From: Anthopleura xanthogrammica
Taxonomy: Eukaryota; Cnidaria; Anthozoa; Actiniaria; Actiniidae
Assembly (NCBI GenBank): GCA_964019055.1
Contig: OZ025224.1
Coordinates: forward strand, 1,017,001-1,081,000
Direction: 5' to 3'
Length of the DNA stretch: 64,000 nt
Made by a program: the position numbers and the translations under genes. Of the stretch, positions 1-11,700 are shown one piece after another. Each line of letters opens with the position of its first letter. The stretch's first letter is position 1. The notes below the pieces were generated by a model that was not told the DNA's origin, searched no databases, and saw nothing but the letters and a program-made list of their open reading frames with translations.

Positions 1-1384
1 CACTAATACTTTTACGCCTTATGCTGTTTGCCATTCGAATGAACCGTGCGCTCTTAAATTATTGCCATTTTACACTTAAGTTATGGAGGGAAAAAACTCG
101 AATAGAAATGTTGCATTTTTGCGCATCCTTTTCGTATATTTTTCAACTCAAACAAATCCACTCTTTTCCATCCAATGTACGTAATGATTATATCATTGTG
201 ACGTCATTAATCTCCTATTATGGTCTAGATCTTTGTGGTCTTTATTTTAAGTGGATTGAGATTTGAGGCGCTTTTGTCGGCACACAACATCGCATTCCTT
301 TTTAACTAAAACTATAATTTTATCCTTTTTCTTTCTAGCATATAGTTGTATATATTGTATATAAGTTGTATTTCACTAGATCCTGAAAATATTTCTATCT
401 AGCTTTTCATCTTTTACTCAGAATACTTACTTACTCAGAATGATTAACAGTTATAAAACAATTCTCTAACAAAAAGAACAACAAAAGAAAAGCCGTTCTC
501 CATAAACGATGGATATTCATAAAAATACTCTTGAAAAATTATAGTTTTACAAGACAAAATCTTCATTCTTTCAATAGTATTCTTAAGTTTTAAAGTTCAA
601 TTTTGATTCCCTAAGTTATTTCAACATCAACTCTTTCGAAATCTTGTATTTTAAGAGATTTAGTTTGCTATTTACCTTATGAAATTCACACCTCTTAACT
701 ATGAATAAATTGTGATTATTTTTGTTATGATTACGAAGATAAAAATCGCTAGAAGTTAGAGTATTCGGTTTGGAAGAATTAAAACTTTTGAAAATAATTT
801 CTAAATTTCCTAAAAAGGTATGATTTTTTCGTTCTGATAAACTTCGCTAAACGATCAATTAATTAAGTTTTGCTCGCCGAAAAAAAAGACCGAAAACGAG
901 GCATATTCATCACTGCAACTCAAAGAAAATTTTTCCATGTTTCTAGGAAAACACATGTCCTAGCTATTTACATTCAAGTCAGGAAATACTTGTCCTGACT
1001 GACTTTTGATTGTAGTTTATTTGAATTTGACTAAATAATTACCGTCGCTTTTCAAACATGTTGACTTTGGAATCTTTTATTAGATCATTACTGATAAGCT
1101 TTCTTCATGTCTTCGAATTCTCTCTGGATAAGGTAGAGATTTCAAACTAGGAGATAGATACTTAGATAATTTTCCAGATCATTTAGATTTCAACGGATAG
1201 TTCTAGTGCTAATCGTTTGCGATTGTGTTTTTGAATTTTGAACATTAAATAAGAATATTAAGCTTAATCAGCTTAAGCTAACACGTTTTCTCCAAGAAAT
1301 TGTTTTGATTTTTATATCAAATTTATATCTTTAAGTTATTAACTATAATTTCTTGGATTATCGTTGAGAAATTTTAATTCTTAC
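1..1384. other. No exon recognised; presumed intron 2 of the minus-strand Eph-like gene
   Basis: This stretch is AT-rich and has no long open frame on either strand. It lies downstream (minus strand) of an exon ending in a good GT donor at 1384-1383. In the plus-strand paralogue the equivalent intron is about 1.3 kb and leads to a 504-nt ligand-binding exon. No such exon is visible here, so it is either beyond the window edge or lost. Confidence 0.5.
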
Positions 1385-1667
1385 CCCAGCACCAGAACCA
1401 AGTTTGTACATTGTGAGCCATTGCCAGTTAGCGTCGCTGTCCTTCTTATGTAGCAAGACACCTGAAGTAGAAAAGTTGAAAGTTGTTTACGATTCAGCTC
1501 ATTTCTCGTGGCGAAAAAGCCAGGATTAACTATAAAAAAGTTGTTTAAAGTTTGTGTTTAAGTGACTTACCGGTTTCAGCCAAAGAGCAATCATTATACG
1601 TTAGCAAGATTTTGAGTAACCAAAGTACCAACCAACTAACTTGACAACCATTGTTTAGCCGCATCAT
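1385..1667 (-). CDS. Eph-receptor-like gene, 5' end only (signal peptide and start of ephrin-binding domain)
   Basis: Two minus-strand exons, 1667-1571 and 1461-1385. Exon 1 starts with two adjacent ATGs and encodes about 32 residues with a hydrophobic core (SWLVLWLLKILL), a likely signal peptide. Its donor GTAAGT leaves phase 1. Exon 2 follows a CAG acceptor, is 77 nt long, ends in phase 0 at GGG|GTAAG, and reads VLLHKKDSDANWQWLTMYKL. This matches the start of the Eph ligand-binding domain and the second exon of the plus-strand gene starting at 6192 (EILMNYAHGDTGWQWVTKY). That exon is also exactly 77 nt with the same phases. The two genes are head-to-head paralogues with start codons about 4.5 kb apart. 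The rest of the gene is not in the window, so whether it encodes a kinase, or is still functional, cannot be judged. Confidence 0.7.
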
Positions 1668-1959
1668 GGCTCTATTGGAAGCAGTCATTTGGAAGAAACA
1701 TGCTTCGTTCTTCAAAAAGTAAGCCTAATACATATAGTATGTGTTAACCTGCTCCGTAGAGGGGTTTCTAGGCTCGTTTAGAGAGAGCTTTAGTTGTAAA
1801 GCATTTTTTTCGGCATTTGAACGTCATAATGTCAAATCAATTGTCATAAAACGTGTTCGTGTGACATCCTACGTCATCAGTGTAAGCAAAGGCTTTATTA
1901 AGGGATAAGACGACTTTACTCTGGTTAATCAAGGAACAGATACGGATGATAGCGTGCTG

Positions 1960-2945
1960 TAGATGGTAAGAGACACTGGCTGGGGTGACCACGTAGAATG
2001 GTGGTCCTGTGCGTCTCAGTGGATGGTATGCCATGGGAAAGGATCACAGACACTGGCTGGGATCACGGGCGCCAGAGTCGCCTCCACGTTTGGATTAAAC
2101 TCAACGCTTTATTTTTTTTCCAAAGGTCTAATAAAGCTGCTTTGGTACGGCTGACCTTTAATAGTGAATAAACATCTAGCTCCGATTTCAATCTCGTGAT
2201 GTTTGTCTGTTTAATATTAAGAACCGATGGTGTGTCGGAATTAATCGGTAACGTACTTAACGGGGCCCCGAAAGAGAGAAGAGAAACAGGGTACGAAGCT
2301 AGCCTTAATCCTATTGTTTTCCGTCTGCCGAAATCCGTACTAGGTTTACGTCACTGCTATGGACAGTGATGACAGATTTCCCAGTTCGGCGAGATCTCGT
2401 AGGATGGTAAGCCAAGGGACACGATGACAGACACTGGCTGGGATGACCACATAGAATGGTGGTCCTGTGCGTCTCAGTGGATGGTAAGCCAAGGGACACG
2501 ATCACAGACACTGGCTGTGATGACCACGTAGAATGGTGGTCCTGTGCGTCTCAGTGGATGGTAAGCCATGGGACACGATCACAGACACTGGCTGGGATGA
2601 CCATGTAGAATGGCGGTCCTGTGCGTCTCAGTGGATGGTAAGCCATGGGACACTATGAGAGACACTGACTGGAGTGACCACGTAGAATGGTGGTCTTGTG
2701 CGTCTCAGTGGATGGTAAGCCATGGGACACGATGACAGACACTGGCTGGGATGACCACGTAGAAAGGTGGTCCTGTGCGTCTCAGTAGATGGCAAGCCAT
2801 GGGACACGATCACAGACACTGACTGGAGTGACCATGTAGAATGGTGGTCATGTGCGTCTCAGTGGATGGTATGCCATGGTACACGATCACAAACACTGGC
2901 TGGGATGACCACGTAGAATGGTGGTTCCGTGCGTCTCAGTGAATG
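1960..2945. repeat. Minisatellite, ~77-bp unit, about seven contiguous copies plus outliers
   Basis: From 2404 to 2945 a unit of about 77 bp recurs. It contains GATGGTAAGCCATGGGACAC, then CACAGACACTGGCTGGGATG, ACCACGTAGAATGGTGGTCC and TGTGCGTCTCAGTG. Further copies lie at 1962-2080, separated by unrelated sequence around 2090-2400. Small open frames cross it in several phases and repeat the unit, so I treat them as non-coding. It sits between the two divergent Eph-like genes. Confidence 0.85.
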
Positions 2946-3467
2946 CGATCTGCAGTCCATAAAAGGTATGTTGGTACTATTTTCTTTGGTGTTGCGCAAT
3001 CTCGTTTCAGTTCATTTCACTTGAACGTCAAGGTGACGCACTTCAGTCAAGCAGTTTCAGCAGTATTTCGTATGTTTTCCTGCAGTATTGTGCATGCACA
3101 AGGTCATAACAATTGAATTCTTTTAAAGCCTATTGGTTGGTTGTTATACCCTCAATGCCAACAGAAACAAAAGTTCTCGAAAGCTTTTTGGCTGTTCGGC
3201 ACTATCTGGGTTGTGGCTCCCGTCAATCACAAAATACTAACCCAGACCGTTAGGTATTTGATTGACGAAAGCCAAAAACACAGACATCTTGAAATATAGC
3301 TGTCTATCTAGTCACGTAGTTAATAAAATGGGTCAGAATAATATATATAAATGACGTTAGACGGATCATGATAAACTGAATATTACACTCTTGAGTTGAT
3401 CAGCACAGAACACAAGAGATTATCAAGACAAATAAGAGATATACTTGACACACAATAGTACAATGAC

Positions 3468-3746
3468 AATGGTCTTTTGCGCCTTTCTTGTACTGGACCC
3501 CTTGAAGCACTGGACAAACTAATTTGTAAATTATTAAGATTGAACCAATTTGTGTTGTGAAGAATATATATATTTATTTCTTTATTTATTAAACTTCGGA
3601 TCGCCCATGCATCAAAAACAGGCTGGTGCTCCACAACAGCATAACCGATTACTGTGGTCTTTTACGCCTTTCTTGTACTGGACCCCTTGAAGCACTGGAC
3701 AAACTAATCCGTACATTTGAACCAATTTGTGTTGTGAAGAATATTA
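3468..3746. repeat. Direct duplication of a ~95-bp segment
   Basis: The segment from about 3468 to 3565 (GCGCCTTTCTTGTACTGGAC ... ACCAATTTGTGTTGTGAAGA) recurs at about 3655-3746 with a small deletion. The copies are about 187 bp apart and separated by an AT-rich spacer. There are no terminal features of a known element, so the origin is unclear. Confidence 0.7.
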
Positions 3747-3749
3747 TAA

Positions 3750-6190
3750 AATCTGCAAAATTTTAGAAAACTAAGCAATTTTTTACGCATGTTTTTGCGA
3801 GTTTAATCTTGGAATAATAAGAGTTCAAACTTTATTCCTTGATAATCTTTCACTTCACACATATATAGTTATTCTTGTAGTTTTGGGTTTATTATCCGTC
3901 CAATTACTTTTTTTTTTTTCTTTGTTCGTTTTGGTTTTGCTCCTAAGGTGTGGCATTGTTCTTAACCCTCAAGGGACGTGTTTGTGAAGAAGACCATATT
4001 CAAGAGTGATTTCTATCTGGTGTACCGTGTGTACTAGTGATATACGTCCACCACAAGTAAGAGGTCAGGGCTCCATTGGTGCTGAGGTACAGTACATTGG
4101 ACGAAGCAAACAGCTGATCCATTCATAGTTTTCCAGCTACAAACCACTCACATGCCCAGCACACGTTGGATAACAGCTGTAGTCTAGCTTGATTCAACAG
4201 GTAAGCCCTTGATCAATCAAAGCATTAGTAAGGCTAAGCCGAGATATGACTGTTAGTCTAACTCCTTTAACGGACTGAGAATGAGTATGCGAGGGAAATG
4301 TTCCAACCTCATGCAGAGGAGAGGAGAGGAATGGTAGTACTGAATCCTCTAGCCTTACAAAGCCACACTTAGAGCATGTATGTGGTTCCAGGATAAGACA
4401 CCAAGGTCATCCACAGGTAGCCCAAGGTCTGGTTTTGACATCATTGACAACACTATACAGAGAATGAAGTGATGAGAAAATATAGTAAAATCCCCAAGTA
4501 AAACTCACCGAAACGTGCTGAAATCCAGTCCACCCACAGGCAAGACAAGCATCAAGACACTGTGGAAGTTTTGCTGATTTTTGTTGAAGATGTCTTGAGA
4601 AATCAAAAACTAAAAACTCCCCATAAATTTAAATTTTGCGTACCAGGGTTACCTGTGGATGAACAAACTTCTCGTCTGAACACATAAAATAAGGGATAAT
4701 GAAGTCACATTGTTACCATAGAAACGAGTATACTCCAGCATTCCAGAACGTTTGATCAAAGTCAATAATGACGATCGATGATAAAATGTAAACAGGAATG
4801 TTTAGCCAGACGTCAGTGAAATGTATTCTATACTTTCAGTATATACACTGTGACGCCATCTTTGCTAATATTGGATCAGCACGACGTCATGGGCTGTTCC
4901 TGGATAATTTTAGGTTATGCGAGACAAAGGTGTTGTGGAAGAGCGGCTTGGCTTGGGTGAAAATAACTAGTATCATTTTCAGTTTGCATAATTTTTTCCT
5001 GAAAAAAGGCCTTGTGTTTGAATTTGGTATATGGCACTGTACTTAGTATTCTCCTCTCCGCTTCTCTCCTCTCCTCTCCTCTCCTCTCCTCTCCTCTCCT
5101 CTCCTCTCCTCTCCTCTCCTATATACCCATATCTTATTGATTTGTAAAAGCCATTGTAAAATAATTTTATATTAAGTTACTGTTACATGCTTTAGCAATA
5201 CCTGTAATCAGCAAGGTCATGCCAATAAAGTACATTCTAACCTAACCTCTCCTCTCCTCTCCTCTCCTCTCCTCTCCTCTCCTCTCCTCTCCTCTCCTCT
5301 CATTCTTTCCTTTCTTTGTATTCTTCTCACCCCGAGCGAAGAGAGAGGAGAGAAAAGTAGTACCTTACATGCAATGATGCAAGTTATAATTAATATGCTG
5401 AACTACACATGACTGCTTGGCAGCCACTTAACCGTAATCTGCGTGCATCCGACCTTAAATGCTGCTTAACCTGCACGCAGGCTACTTCACTCGGCACATG
5501 ACACATTCTCGAGCAAAAACTAAAAATTCTACCAGCAATGAATGACAACCACGTCACCCGAATCAATAACAATATGGTATTTGCGTTGCTTCGGAGTATC
5601 CACGAACATCCAAAAGAGAGACCGCCGCGTGATAGACACTAAATCCACCAGATCATTAAAAAGAATTAACGGTGTTAAACCTCCTATTGTCAGCTTAACC
5701 ACTATGCACGGTCATCGCATAATATGACACTCTGTTATGCCATAATGTTTAACTTCAATAACTTAGAATAGTACAAGAGAACTTTGAGGTTGGGTGCCAC
5801 ACGCTTTCGAAACAAGCCGGAGCAAAATAATTGACTGCCCTTTTTCCAAAGCGAAAGTTGGCTGCCATTTGTAGGATGGGAAAAAATATTTCTGGTAAAC
5901 AGTTATCAAATTTTTCACGACGTTTGGTCACCAATTACGTATGGAAAATGAGTAACTTATTTTGTGACATTATTGAACTCTAGCTAAGCAAAAGTTATTG
6001 TTATACTTGTAAATGTGAACTTTTTTTTTTTTAGATTATGAGATTTTAAGCACTATATTAGGCATGGAAATTATCTGGTGAAAGTGGATAGTTTGTGGTA
6101 GTGGAGAGCAGGGACTTATTTATGTTTCTTTTGCATATATGAACTCACTACGACAGCTGAATAAGCGAACCTCAAGACGTACGAAAACTC
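3750..6190. other. Intergenic region between the divergent Eph-like genes
   Basis: No coding exon recognised. Contents are AT-rich DNA and two CTCCT-type microsatellites (about 5050-5118 and 5245-5300). At 4712-4725 there is one GTTACCATAGAAAC, which resembles an RFX X-box. The plus-strand Eph-like start codon follows at 6192. I see no convincing TATA box. Confidence 0.5.
5050..5300. repeat. Two (CTCCT)n microsatellites
   Basis: Pentanucleotide CTCCT runs occupy about 5050-5118 and 5245-5300. They are separated by about 125 bp of ordinary AT-rich sequence. Confidence 0.9.
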
Positions 6191-6191
6191 G

Positions 6192-9100
6192 ATGTTGTCC
6201 AGCCAAAAAACCTCGCTTTTTCTCCCTCTTATAATCACGGGAGTCGCTGTTGTACTAGGATACGAAGGTAAAACTTTGTATTAAGATAGTAGCTTATAAA
6301 CTATTTTGCTAACGTTAAACATTATTGTTTAGAAATACTCATGAACTATGCTCACGGCGACACGGGATGGCAGTGGGTTACCAAGTACCGATTAGCTGCA
6401 GGAAATGGAGTAAGTACGACACTTTTAACTTCTTAAAATCCTAATTTTTTAGCCATAATACTTCCCTTAAATGCTCCATTTAATGCTAAAATTACGATTT
6501 AGAGAACAGAGGTGAGATTACTTAGCACTTCAATAAAATTTGCATCTGTTTATTTACCGAAACCTTCAGCTGAAACACTAAGATATGCAAAATATTTTAG
6601 TAAACATGTACTGTAGCAAAAAATTGTTCTCAAATTTGTAACTTTTATTAAAGTTGACTCAATTCTTGGGTTTAAATTGATTTTTCTGTGCTGGATTTGC
6701 AAGGGTTTCCAAGGCTGCAAGACAAATGATGGAAAGAATGATATATCATTACGTTGCATTTTACGTGGAATTTTCTTTCATTAACTCGCTCAATTAACTA
6801 TTTTACTCCTTAGATATACTTGTTTTAAATTAATGTTCAACCAGCTACATTCGATTTGGTTTCGTTCACGCTAAAATATTACCATTGTAAGTTGGCTAAA
6901 AGCCGGTATATCAATTCAAAACAAAATGATAAAGTATCCAACACTTCAGTCCTCCTCAGAAGCTTATTTTAATCGAATCCCATTTTTTAAAATTGTTTTT
7001 GAGTTGATTGAATTTTGGGTAGAACAACAGAGAGCGACGAACATCAATGGAAAGAGAAGAAATACCCAGTTTCAAAATTACACTTTGATTAAAGCGTTTA
7101 CTTGCTAAACTTTTGAGTTTACAGCGAGATACGTGTTGGGGCAAGTGGTCGGTGCCTATATCAACAAATATAGCTAATGTCAGCATGGCAGCCTATTTAG
7201 CTGTGATATTTGGTTACTTCTCTTTGTTCCTGCGGCTCTGCTTTTATTTAACATAGTCTTACGCGTTGCTTGCCCAAAACATGCGTCTTTACCTGACTTA
7301 GTTCACTGGCCGTTTCTGTGCGTGACCATGAGTTTGTAAAATAAACACAACTCGAGTACAGGATGTGAGGAGCGAGAAGAAGAGGCACCATACTTGAGTG
7401 ATGAACAGCATTCTAAGTTTAGAACATGTGATTTGCTTGTTTTGAGCAGAGATTTGTTTGTTCATATACCCGCCTGCTTGCTCTCTTTCTTCCGCGTGCT
7501 CGAAGATTCTTGTGTTTTTTTGTTTTGTTTTATCAGTATTCTGGTATCTTCTTCAACTATCAGGTTGCTGTACAACTAATCCATTCCTTAAGTGTATGCA
7601 ACGTTGTAGCTGCCATGTTGGATGACTTCAGCAAAATATTTGGCCTTGGTATCTTTTGTTATGTCAACCAACATGGCGAGTTGACGTAAAGATTGACATC
7701 TGATATTCTTGGGATTCCTTTCTTTGTAGTGGGCTCGCGATTCCCAAACAGGAAAGTATGTGACGTGTGACATCCCGTCAACCAAGACGAACAGCACCAA
7801 TAGTTGGATGATATCTGACTACATCCTTCTAAACAACGCAAATGTCGTCCATTTATCCATCACGTTCACCGCTCGCAAATGTGACCTCGCCTCGTTTCCC
7901 TTCTGCAAGGAATCTATTGGTCTATACACCCTAGAATCTGACGTCAGCCAAGTAGGTGGCGTTACCATGGAAGCAATTTTGGCGGAAAATTTTTCGATGG
8001 TTGGCAACGCGACTGCAGCAAACGTTTGGACTGATAGAAACAATATACCTGAAAACGTGTATAACGTAAGCTTTCCCGTGACGAAAAAGGGCCTGTATTT
8101 GGCCTTTCGGGATATTGGAGCTTGTGTGGCTTTGGTTAAGGTCCGTATGTCGTCATATCATTGTTCTAGTGTGGTGTCTGGGGGAGCTGTCTTCAATAAG
8201 ACTGGTTCTCCGATGCTTGGCCTGGAAACCAAGGTAAAACAACCTTTTTATGAGCTGTAATCAATTGACCTCTTTAATTACCTTGCGCGTAATGTTTATC
8301 CTTTTCCAGTATTCCAAACCACGTGTTATTCCCTAGAGTATCCTTTCTTTGTTTAATGGTTGCGCACGAGAAGACACATGAATATGGATGCCACTCAAAC
8401 AAAGAATCTTATTTTCAAGAGAATGACACGTAGCCTAAAGTTGTGTAAAATCTTTACTTTACCGTTGGTGTTTGTGAATGTTTTGACACTGAAATGAGGC
8501 TAACCCTGCGCATGCGTAAATGAATCTGTAACCAAGGAACACCCATTGTGAACAGTAGTACCCTTAACGTCTTTTTTTGGTCTTATCCTCGTTCCCATCT
8601 TCTCACAGGTGAAAGGTGAATGTCTTGGCATGTCCGAGAACCTTGCGAATGGGAGCTCTTTATACCTTGGTTGCTATAGCAACGGGACATGGAGTACCAA
8701 TCTACGGGTCACGTGTCAGTGCAAGGTGGGATACCAGCCTGGAGATCGTGTCTGTCAAGGTGATTGAATCAGTGATCATGCACATAGAGGAGTTTCATGG
8801 CTGCCGTGTTGTAGTGCAAAAAATAGAAATGTTCTCCTTGGGGAAATGAAATCTCCTGTCATGCAAAAACATTGTTTCTGCCCATACAACAAAGCTGCGG
8901 GGAATTTCCTCTATGACCCGACCTATAATCCATTGAACCTTGTAAGCAACGTTGGGGCTAAGTCGCTTCACCGTGCACTCCTCTTTACGTCCTTTAATAG
9001 TCCCCTTCACAGTTCCCTGTGCCATCTTGAAAGGTTGTGCCTTTGCATCGAAGCGAGACATGAGGTGAGCTTGCAATGATAGAAACCTGTGAATGATTGT

Positions 9101-11082
9101 CTAAGGTGTTAAAAAAGGTCTCTATCATTGCAAGGTCACCTAATGTTTCGCTTCGATGCAAAAGGACGGCTACCTTTCAAGACGGCGCAGGGAACTATAC
9201 AGTGGACTATCTTTCCACCCCTCCCGCCCATCACGTACCGGTCACCCCTGAAGGTATAATACATATTTATATTCATGCTACAGTGTTATTCATTCGGTAT
9301 ATTTGACTCCATCAGCGTGCCGTAATGGATTTTACAAGCCAACAACTGGAAACACAATGTGCATGCCTTGCCCCTTGAACAGCTACTCCAACACGACGAG
9401 AACTGGCTGTCAATGTAACGAAGGGTATTATAGGACAACCACAGACCCTCCAGATGGCAAATGTACAGGTATCTGAATAATACAATAAACTCCTTGCAGC
9501 ACATCGGAATGCAGCTCAATTTGAAGGACCAAACAATAGATTCCAAATTCTCAAGAGATTGAAATTCTTTTGTTTTGTCCTTCAAATTGAGCTCCTTTGA
9601 CGTCACGTGCAAGGTGTTCATGTCTATACGCATGTGTAGTTAACAATGTTACCAAGGAAACGATAGCGACTGTTTTCTTATTGACTCACCAGCCCCGCCA
9701 TCACCACCACGTGACCTCAGCTCAACTCTTATTGGTCCAAGATTTATACTTCTCTCATGGCAAAGACCGCTGAATGATGGTGGGCGCAATGACTTGTTGT
9801 ACTCGATAGCCTGTTATCGCTGTTACTATGGCAACGCACGGGATTATAATAATTCAAGAAACGTATCACGGTCTTGTAACCAATCATGTGACAGTACATT
9901 AAAGTATACGCCATCAGCCAATAGGATACCTTTTACCCACGTGACCATTTATGGATTGGTTCCAGGTTCCTTCTATTTGTTTAGAGTCACGGCTGAAAAT
10001 GGCGTGAGTAGACTGGGAAACAATGTTACTGATAACTACACAGAAGTTTCAACTTCAATCCCTAAACCAGGTAACCATGACTATTACTTCAATGTTTTAT
10101 CATGCATTTGGGTAAACCAAAGCAAATGGGGGAGGGGAGGGGGAGGTGTACATTGTCCTCTCCCCAGTCCCTTGACCTCTAATGGATTGATGGACATTTT
10201 TTTTTACAGTTGTCCCAAAATTATTTGTTTCGTTCGTTGGATCAGATGCCATTGTTCTCTCATGGTCTTCCAAAGAAAATAACCAATCACTGTCCTTCTT
10301 TTACTATTCGGTGTCATGCGCATTGTGTGACAAGGAAAACAATGATTGCGTTACTTCGTGTAACGCAGCCTGTGGTAACACAACCCAGTATCTACCAAGA
10401 AAAGATCAAATCGAAGGCAGTTTTGCAGTCGTCTCAAATCTAAAGGAAGCTACAAGATACAAATTTACACTCAGCGTGACAGCACGTGACAGTGACGCTT
10501 CTCAGAGTAACGTGGCTTGCGTGACGACCAAAAATAAAGGCGATGTTGCTGCAATTAATGGTAAGTTTTGGAGTAAAACATAGTGTACAATGACATCTGA
10601 GCAGAGTTATTTTAGTCTCTCCCTTGATTCAAGGCTTTTTCTCCGGGGTCGCCTGTTTTACTCCCTCAGAACCTAACAAGCTAAGCCCCGGCTAAAAATC
10701 TATGAGTTTTGGCATCGCGATATAATGTGAAGGTTTTTTGAAGTCACGTGATTTGAGTGTTGCGCAACTATTACGTCATACCTTGCGTGCTTACTTTCTC
10801 CAACTGATTTGCCAATCTGTTCGTGTTTCAGGTCAACAAGACAAGAGTAAAGACATTTCGTTGTATTCGAAAATCGCTCTTGGTTTGTCTGGTGGGTTCT
10901 TTGTTGTTTCTATTATCGTTCTCATGGTAACAGTGTGTTTACGGAATAAATGGTACAGAACAGCTAAGCTAATGCAGAATGGATCCTCTAAGACTGCGTT
11001 CTCCTACGACAACGAGCTAAGACCAATAGAAAACTTAGTATTCATGCAAGAAACGAACTTGGAAAATTTGAGACAAAAATAA
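6192..11082 (+). CDS. Eph-receptor-like transmembrane protein without kinase or SAM domain (646 aa, eight exons)
   Basis: Exons: 6192-6267, 6333-6409, 7730-8233, 8609-8759, 9316-9468, 9693-10070, 10210-10560, 10832-11082. All junctions are GT-AG and the phases agree throughout. Residues 1-24 form a signal peptide. About 26-205 are the ephrin ligand-binding domain (WQWVTKY, NSWMISDYILL, FCKESIGLYTLESD). About 220-320 are the Eph-type Cys-rich region (CQCKVGYQPG, CQACRNGFYKPTTG, CPLNSYSNT). About 321-446 and 447-563 are two FN3 domains, each with a Cys-loop insertion. A TM helix at about 578-600 is followed by a 46-residue tail ending at TAA. Known Eph receptors continue with a juxtamembrane Tyr pair, kinase and SAM; none is present here, and the convergent gene's coding end is 1.46 kb away. 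The tail contains YDNE (622-625), which fits the pYxN Grb2 SH2-binding pattern. This looks like a decoy or adhesion-type ephrin receptor, by inference. I am sure of the family and fairly sure of the 3' end. Confidence 0.85.
8269..8470. mobile_element. Degenerate copy of foldback (MITE-like) family A, in intron 3 of the Eph-like gene
   Basis: It carries an ACCACGTGTTATTCC arm, the internal block GTTGCGCACGAGAAGACACA and a closing arm GAGAATGACACGTAG. The better preserved copies at 42220-42400 and 50168-50370 show that the arms are inverted repeats around CCACGTGTCATTCTC. There is no open frame, so this is a non-autonomous element. Confidence 0.7.
8983..9205. mobile_element. Foldback (MITE-like) family B copy in an Eph-like gene intron
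   Basis: The left arm contains CCCCTTCACAGTTCCCTG and CATCTTGAAAGG, and the right arm the inverse (CCTTTCAAGACGGCGCAGGG). Internal inverted segments CTTGCAATGATAGA and TCTATCATTGCAAG also pair. Other copies lie at 22832-23020 and 28970-29190, with a partial one near 28810-28910. Its right end carries a CAG that mimics a splice acceptor. Confidence 0.8.
10600..10720 (+). repeat. SINE body fragment
   Basis: GATTCAAGGCTTTTTCTCCG, then a C/T-rich stretch, CCTCAGAACCTAACAAGCTA. This matches the body of the tRNA-derived SINE seen more fully at 31470-31690 (minus) and 63150-63350 (plus). The tRNA-like head is missing. It lies in the last intron of the Eph-like gene. Confidence 0.6.
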
Positions 11083-11139
11083 AAAAATGTATAGAATATG
11101 AAAATTTATGCGTTACGCTTTGTTTCGGTTCGACCAATC

Positions 11140-11700
11140 AGAATCCAGAGCAATCAACCAATCAGAACAAAGAGCATTTGTCCAATCAGAACACAGAGCA
11201 ATTGTCCAATCAGAATTCAGAGCAATTGTCCAATCAGAACACAGAGCATTTGTCCAATCAGAACACAGAGCAATTGTCCAATTAGAACACAGAGCATTTG
11301 TCCAATCAGAACACAGAGCATTTGTCCAATCAGAACACAGAGCAATTGTCCAATTAGAACACAGAGTAATTGTCCAATCAGAACACACAGAGCAATTGTC
11401 CAATCAGAACACAGAGCAATTGTCCAATCAGAACACAGAGTAATTGTCCAATCAGAACACACAGAGCATTTGTCCAATCAGAACACAGAGCAATTGTCCA
11501 ATTAGAACACAGAGTAATTGTCCAATCAGAACACACAGAGCAATTGTCCAATTAGAACACAGAGTAATTGTCCAATCAGAACACACAGAGCATTTGTCCA
11601 ATCAGAACACAGAGCAATTGTCCAATTAGAACACAGAGTAATTGTCCAATCAGAACACACAGAGCAATTGTTCAATCAGAACACAGAGCAATCGACGAAA
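11140..11700 (+). repeat. CCAAT-containing minisatellite, 24/26-bp unit, about 22 copies
   Basis: The unit reads CCAATCAGAACACAGAGCAATTGT, with variants ending CATTTGT, units with ATTAGAA, and 26-bp units carrying an extra CA. It begins about 60 bp after the Eph-like stop codon. Each intact unit contains CCAATCA, the NF-Y box consensus. Scattered AACCAATCAGAGA motifs continue to about 12085. The overlapping open frames on both strands are repeats and not genes. Confidence 0.9.

Noticed and set aside
9191..9253. 63-nt segment as a constitutive exon of the Eph-like gene
   Set aside because: It starts inside a foldback element, and omitting it restores the canonical Eph Cys-rich sequence. Kept only as a possible cryptic exon.
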